Assembly: GCF_000182645.1 (NCBI RefSeq) | Contig: NZ_ACQA01000002.1 | Coordinates: 1,669,001 to 1,733,000, forward strand | From: Brucella intermedia LMG 3301 | GTDB lineage: Bacteria; Pseudomonadota; Alphaproteobacteria; Rhizobiales; Rhizobiaceae | DNA length: 64,000 nucleotides | Reading direction: 5' to 3' | In this document: positions 61,181 through 64,000 of the stretch, piece after piece | Numbering within the stretch: position 1 is the stretch's first letter | Layout of the letters: each line of letters starts with the position of its first letter | Translations under genes and position numbers: made by a program | Notes under the pieces: generated by a model | The model's input: the letters and a program-made list of their open reading frames with translations, nothing else | Database searches by the model: none | What the model was told of the DNA's origin: nothing

Positions 61181-61858
61181 TCAAGACGGGCTTGCGCCGA
61201 CGTGAAAATAAGTCCCTGCCGCAGAGCCGAAACCACCTGATGTCGAGCCGTCGCAAAAGGGCGTTGGAATCTCCAAGGTAGCTCCATCAAGACGCAGCAC
61301 GAGGGGGCCACCCGCGCTTTGCAGCTTGGCTTCATCCGTGTACCCCTGCTCAAGGTCGCCCTCGAAACTACAAACCCAACTTCCGTTAGCTTGATCTGCG
61401 ACGTCAATTTTCACTGCCAGACCACCAGATGCTTTCCTCTTCAAGACGACAGAGCCCTGGGCATTGCTCCAGGTGCCTTCAAGAGATAACTGGTCGGTCA
61501 CAGCGATCCAGTTAAGGAATTCTGCCCGCATATCGGTGTAATCAAGCAGCTTCTGCATTCTCATATCGCGATTGGCTAAACTACTTTCAAAAGCCTCTGT
61601 TCGAATTTTGAGAAAAGCTGCCTGATCTGCACGAAGCGTTTCCCTTAACTTCGTTCCTGCCCTGTCAAGAAGCGATTTATATGAAACCGTCATTCCCCGG
61701 TCGGATTCAGCAATCTCCGGGTCAGAACAAATCGCTTTTTCTGTCTCCGTCGATGCTTTTTTACAATCGAAACCGGCCTGAGCATTGGCCGGGCTGCAAC
61801 AAAATGCGAATGCCGCTAATAATACAATGAAACTGAAGCAATGATTGACCGGATTCAT
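61181..61858 (-). CDS. LprI/DUF1311-domain exported protein
   Basis: The 225-residue protein has a signal peptide ending near ANAQA (residue 27). It then carries the LprI-type domain: FDCKKASTETEKAICSDPEIAESDRGM in pieces, with the two conserved cysteines, then a long helix. LprI proteins are lysozyme inhibitors in some bacteria, but most members are untested. The C-terminal 90 residues are a beta-rich extension with cysteines WVCSFEG and TPFCDGS. It lies 119 bases upstream of the metallopeptidase on the same strand. A link to wall turnover is possible. Confidence 0.82.
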   Translation of the reverse strand: MNPVNHCFSFIVLLAAFAFCCSPANAQAGFDCKKASTETEKAICSDPEIAESDRGMTVSYKSLLDRAGTKLRETLRADQAAFLKIRTEAFESSLANRDMRMQKLLDYTDMRAEFLNWIAVTDQLSLEGTWSNAQGSVVLKRKASGGLAVKIDVADQANGSWVCSFEGDLEQGYTDEAKLQSAGGPLVLRLDGATLEIPTPFCDGSTSGGFGSAAGTYFHVGASPS

Positions 61859-62113
61859 ATTCTACACTCGATGATAACCATTGTTTCTTTAGCGTCGCTT
61901 GTCGAGAGTTTGCAATGATTTCTTTTTCAAAAAATACTCAAGCCACATGTTTATCAACATTTCATCTGAATTCACCAATTACAGGTTTCTGCGGGCGATT
62001 CCAAATTAAACACGCTCATGTTAAACGACCGGATATTCGAGACGACTTGCCAACACTCTGGAAGCCATTGGAAAGATTCGCCTATCTTTTTGAGGTTCCT
62101 TACCCGCTCGTTT

Positions 62114-62800
62114 TCATTTGCGCTGATCTACCGATTTCATATCGCAGGTCGTGAACTGATTTTCGCAGATCCCGCGGAACCATGCCGCTCCTGTTTTCCG
62201 GTCGCCAGTCCCGGTTTGTTGCGAAGATTCCAAAGCATCGTCGACACTGCGAAGGCGATATTCAATCAACAGCCATTCAGCCGAGCAGCCCCTGATGGCC
62301 GTAATCTCTGCGACATCGGTAAGCCAGTCATCTCCAAAATCAGCCAGCAAAGCACTATCGGCGACTGGGCGCTCATAACCCAGGGCAGACTGTATACCCA
62401 CCTGGGCGAACTCTCCAGATATCCAGCCTTTCTGGTAGAACGCCCGGGATGGCAAAGTTCGCCCATCCTCATCGGATTGCACCGGATCGTAAGCATTTTC
62501 TATCTTTAACCACCCAAACCGCGCTTCAACCACATTGAACTCTGTACTAGCCGTGTCGGCATCATCGTTTGTCCCCGACACTGGCAGATGTCCAACTACC
62601 TTTGCGGCTGTGCTGGGCTCTGCATGCACTGTGATTGGTGCGTTTGCACGGAAGGAAGTCCATGCACTGAACGCGCATTGCATACGCCCTGCGGGAACTT
62701 TCACACTGGAGGCCGCGGCTTCAGGCACAGCATAGGCTGGCTTTGCAAGCGCAGTCAGGAGAGCTGTCGCGCCGAACACCCATTTGGTTGAATTTTTCAA
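62114..62800 (-). CDS. Exported SH3-like-domain protein
   Basis: The 228-residue protein has a signal peptide (MKNSTKWVFGATALLTALAKPAYAV). A bacterial SH3-like segment follows (NAPITVHAEPSTAAKVVGHLP, then FGWLKIEN and KGWISGEF), a plan often used to bind peptidoglycan or other surface polymers. The C-terminal part holds three cysteines (RGCSAEW, GICENQF, TTCDMK). GGAGGGTTC lies before ATG. It is the first of the five-gene minus-strand run; the 255-base gap after it (61859-62113) may hold its own promoter for the next gene. Confidence 0.75.
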   Translation of the reverse strand: MKNSTKWVFGATALLTALAKPAYAVPEAAASSVKVPAGRMQCAFSAWTSFRANAPITVHAEPSTAAKVVGHLPVSGTNDDADTASTEFNVVEARFGWLKIENAYDPVQSDEDGRTLPSRAFYQKGWISGEFAQVGIQSALGYERPVADSALLADFGDDWLTDVAEITAIRGCSAEWLLIEYRLRSVDDALESSQQTGTGDRKTGAAWFRGICENQFTTCDMKSVDQRK

Positions 62801-63156
62801 GGAACCCTCCTGACAGCATACCTCATAGTAATTCTAAAACAGATTCGCGCGACACTTGGAACCAGAAACGCTATAGTGCGTGAGCGACTACTTAATGGGT
62901 TTATCCAGTGGCAAACGAGGAGTTTGTAGAGCGGGAATACTGGTTGCAGTAACGTATTTGTATGGTGTCGCTCATGCGAGCAGCTAACCGTCCGCCCTAT
63001 CAACGCACGTTGGGTTCCCAAGCCATTTATCATGCATCAGCCATCTTGTCGGGTATGTCGAACAAGACAAGAACCTTGCCATATGAACTGCCCCCCATTT
63101 CGACCGGACAGTCGGCATAAGCAGAAAGGCTCAAGCACAGGCTTGGGTATAGGCTT

Positions 63157-63546
63157 ATGTCTAACGAGTATCGACACGTTGAATTGCTGACGGGTGATGT
63201 TCGCCGCAGGCGGTGGACAACCGAGCAAAAGCTGACAATCATTGAGCAGAGTTTCGAACCAGGCGAGACGGTATCGTCCACCGCTCGCCGCCATGGCGTC
63301 GCGCCCAATCTGCTTTATCGGTGGCGCAGGCTCTTGAGCGAGGGAGGTGCTGCAGCTGTGGATTCTGACGAGCCGGTGGTCGGCAATTCGGAAGTGAAGA
63401 AGCTGGAAGATCGCGTCCGCGAGCTGGAGCGCATGCTCGGCCGCAAGACGATGGAGGTCGAAATCCTTCGGGAAGCCTTGTCCAAAGCAGACTCAAAAAA
63501 ACGGATATCGCGGCCGATCTTGTTGCCGAAGGACGGTTCGCGATGA
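63157..63546 (+). CDS. IS3-family transposase OrfA
   Basis: The 129-residue protein has the IS3 HTH: RRRRWTTEQKLTIIEQSF, VSSTARRHGVAPNLLYRWRRLL, then a leucine-zipper-like helix (VKKLEDRVRELERMLGRKTMEVEILREAL in pieces) and a basic tail. It binds the IS ends. A seven-A run at 63495-63501 lies near the 3' end; a -1 slip there joins it to OrfB through KKTDIAADLVAEGRFAM in the other frame, the family's normal way to make the OrfAB transposase. Confidence 0.92.
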   Translation: MSNEYRHVELLTGDVRRRRWTTEQKLTIIEQSFEPGETVSSTARRHGVAPNLLYRWRRLLSEGGAAAVDSDEPVVGNSEVKKLEDRVRELERMLGRKTMEVEILREALSKADSKKRISRPILLPKDGSR

Positions 63547-64000
63547 AGGCCGTCGCAGACACGCTGGGCGTATCCCGTTCCAACCTCAACGAGCGGCTGA
63601 AAGGCAGATCGAAGCCGCGCGGCTCCTATCACAAGGCCGAGGATGCAGAGCTTTTGCCCATCATTCGCAGGCTGGTAGATCAAAGGCCAACCTATGGCTA
63701 TCGGCGGATCGCCGCGCTCCTCAATCGCGAAAGGCGAGCCGCCGATAAGCCTGTCATCAACGCCAAACGGGTCCATCGCATCATGGGCAACCACGCCATG
63801 CTGCTGGAAAAGCACACAGCCGTTCGCAAGGGCCGCCTCCACGATGGCAAGGTCATGGTCATGCGCTCCAACCTGCGCTGGTGCTCGGATGGGCTGGAGT
63901 TCACCTGCTGGAACGGCGAGGTCATCCGTCTCGCCTTCATCATCGACGCCTTCGACCGCGAGATCATTGCCTGGACGGCGGTCGCCAACGCGGGCATCTC
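63543..64000 (+). CDS. IS3-family transposase OrfB (partial, cut by window edge)
   Basis: The frame from ATG 63543 stays open to the edge (about 152 residues). It starts MKAVADTLGVSRSNLNERL and goes on with YGYRRIAALLN and NAKRVHRIM, then the start of the rve/DDE core (LRWCSDGLEFTCWNGEVIRLAFIIDAFDREIIAWT in pieces, with the first Asp in FIIDAF). The later catalytic residues lie outside. Its ATG overlaps the OrfA stop (63543-63546), but the active enzyme is probably the frameshift fusion. No disruption is seen. Confidence 0.92.
   Translation, partial: MKAVADTLGVSRSNLNERLKGRSKPRGSYHKAEDAELLPIIRRLVDQRPTYGYRRIAALLNRERRAADKPVINAKRVHRIMGNHAMLLEKHTAVRKGRLHDGKVMVMRSNLRWCSDGLEFTCWNGEVIRLAFIIDAFDREIIAWTAVANAGI

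Larger units (their letters stand above)
63084..64000 (+). mobile_element. IS3-family insertion sequence (IS2-type), cut by the window edge
   Basis: A possible left end starts at about 63084 (TGAACTGCCCCCC, the TG start and C-run seen in IS2-group ends), 73 bases before OrfA. Two overlapping transposase frames follow, and the second runs off the window. The right end is not visible, so length and target duplication are unknown. The 283-base stretch before it (62801-63083) holds no supported gene. Confidence 0.82.

Noticed and set aside
62018..62509. 163-residue plus frame opposite the SH3-like gene
   Set aside because: The minus-strand gene has a signal peptide, SH3-like pattern and good start site; the plus frame is its shadow.

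Overview
The window looks like a piece of an alphaproteobacterial accessory replicon or chromosome II, most likely from the Brucella/Ochrobactrum branch of the Rhizobiales. This rests on an RHE_PE00001-type protein, IS6-family copies, FixJ-like regulators, a Ugp-like ABC importer and moderate GC. It is an inference from gene content, not from a marker gene.

Left arm (1-13.0 kb) is a mobile defence island. It begins with a tyrosine integrase running off the left edge, a Phd/PIN toxin-antitoxin pair plus a second Phd-like antitoxin, and an RHE_PE00001 protein. These are followed by a Shedu nuclease (SduA) next to a large CHAT cysteine protease. After a wrecked IS6 element and a truncated VOC gene come an Mrr-like PD-(D/E)xK nuclease and a translationally coupled SIR2 / small subunit / Rad50-like ATPase operon that reads as a Lamassu-Sir2 system.

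Middle (13.2-45.2 kb) holds surface, stress and signalling genes: a TetR regulator divergent from a 1563-residue Ig-repeat autotransporter; two paralogous metallo-beta-lactamase-fold hydrolases; an NmrA-like reductase, cupin, CBS protein, MscS channel with a cyclic-nucleotide domain, and MFS transporter. Three related histidine kinases follow (membrane-bound PAS, short PAS-less, and a giant multi-PAS soluble kinase), the last in an operon with three response regulators. Then come a LysR/SDR divergent pair, an NDH-2-like flavoprotein and an EmrAB-like efflux pair. A second IS6 copy, with intact ends but a dead transposase, closes this part at 45.7-46.5 kb.

46.8-54.1 kb is a coherent uptake locus: SorC regulator, SurE-type nucleotidase, metallophosphoesterase and a four-gene Ugp-like ABC importer. 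A TTTGTACA motif is shared by the two divergent control regions, suggesting one regulon for scavenging phosphate esters or sugars.

Right arm (54.7-62.8 kb) is a run of mostly small exported proteins of unknown role (one frameshifted), with a DUF4344-type metallopeptidase, an LprI-like protein and an SH3-like protein. The window ends inside an IS3-family element (63.1 kb to the edge). No rRNA, intact tRNA or CRISPR array was seen.
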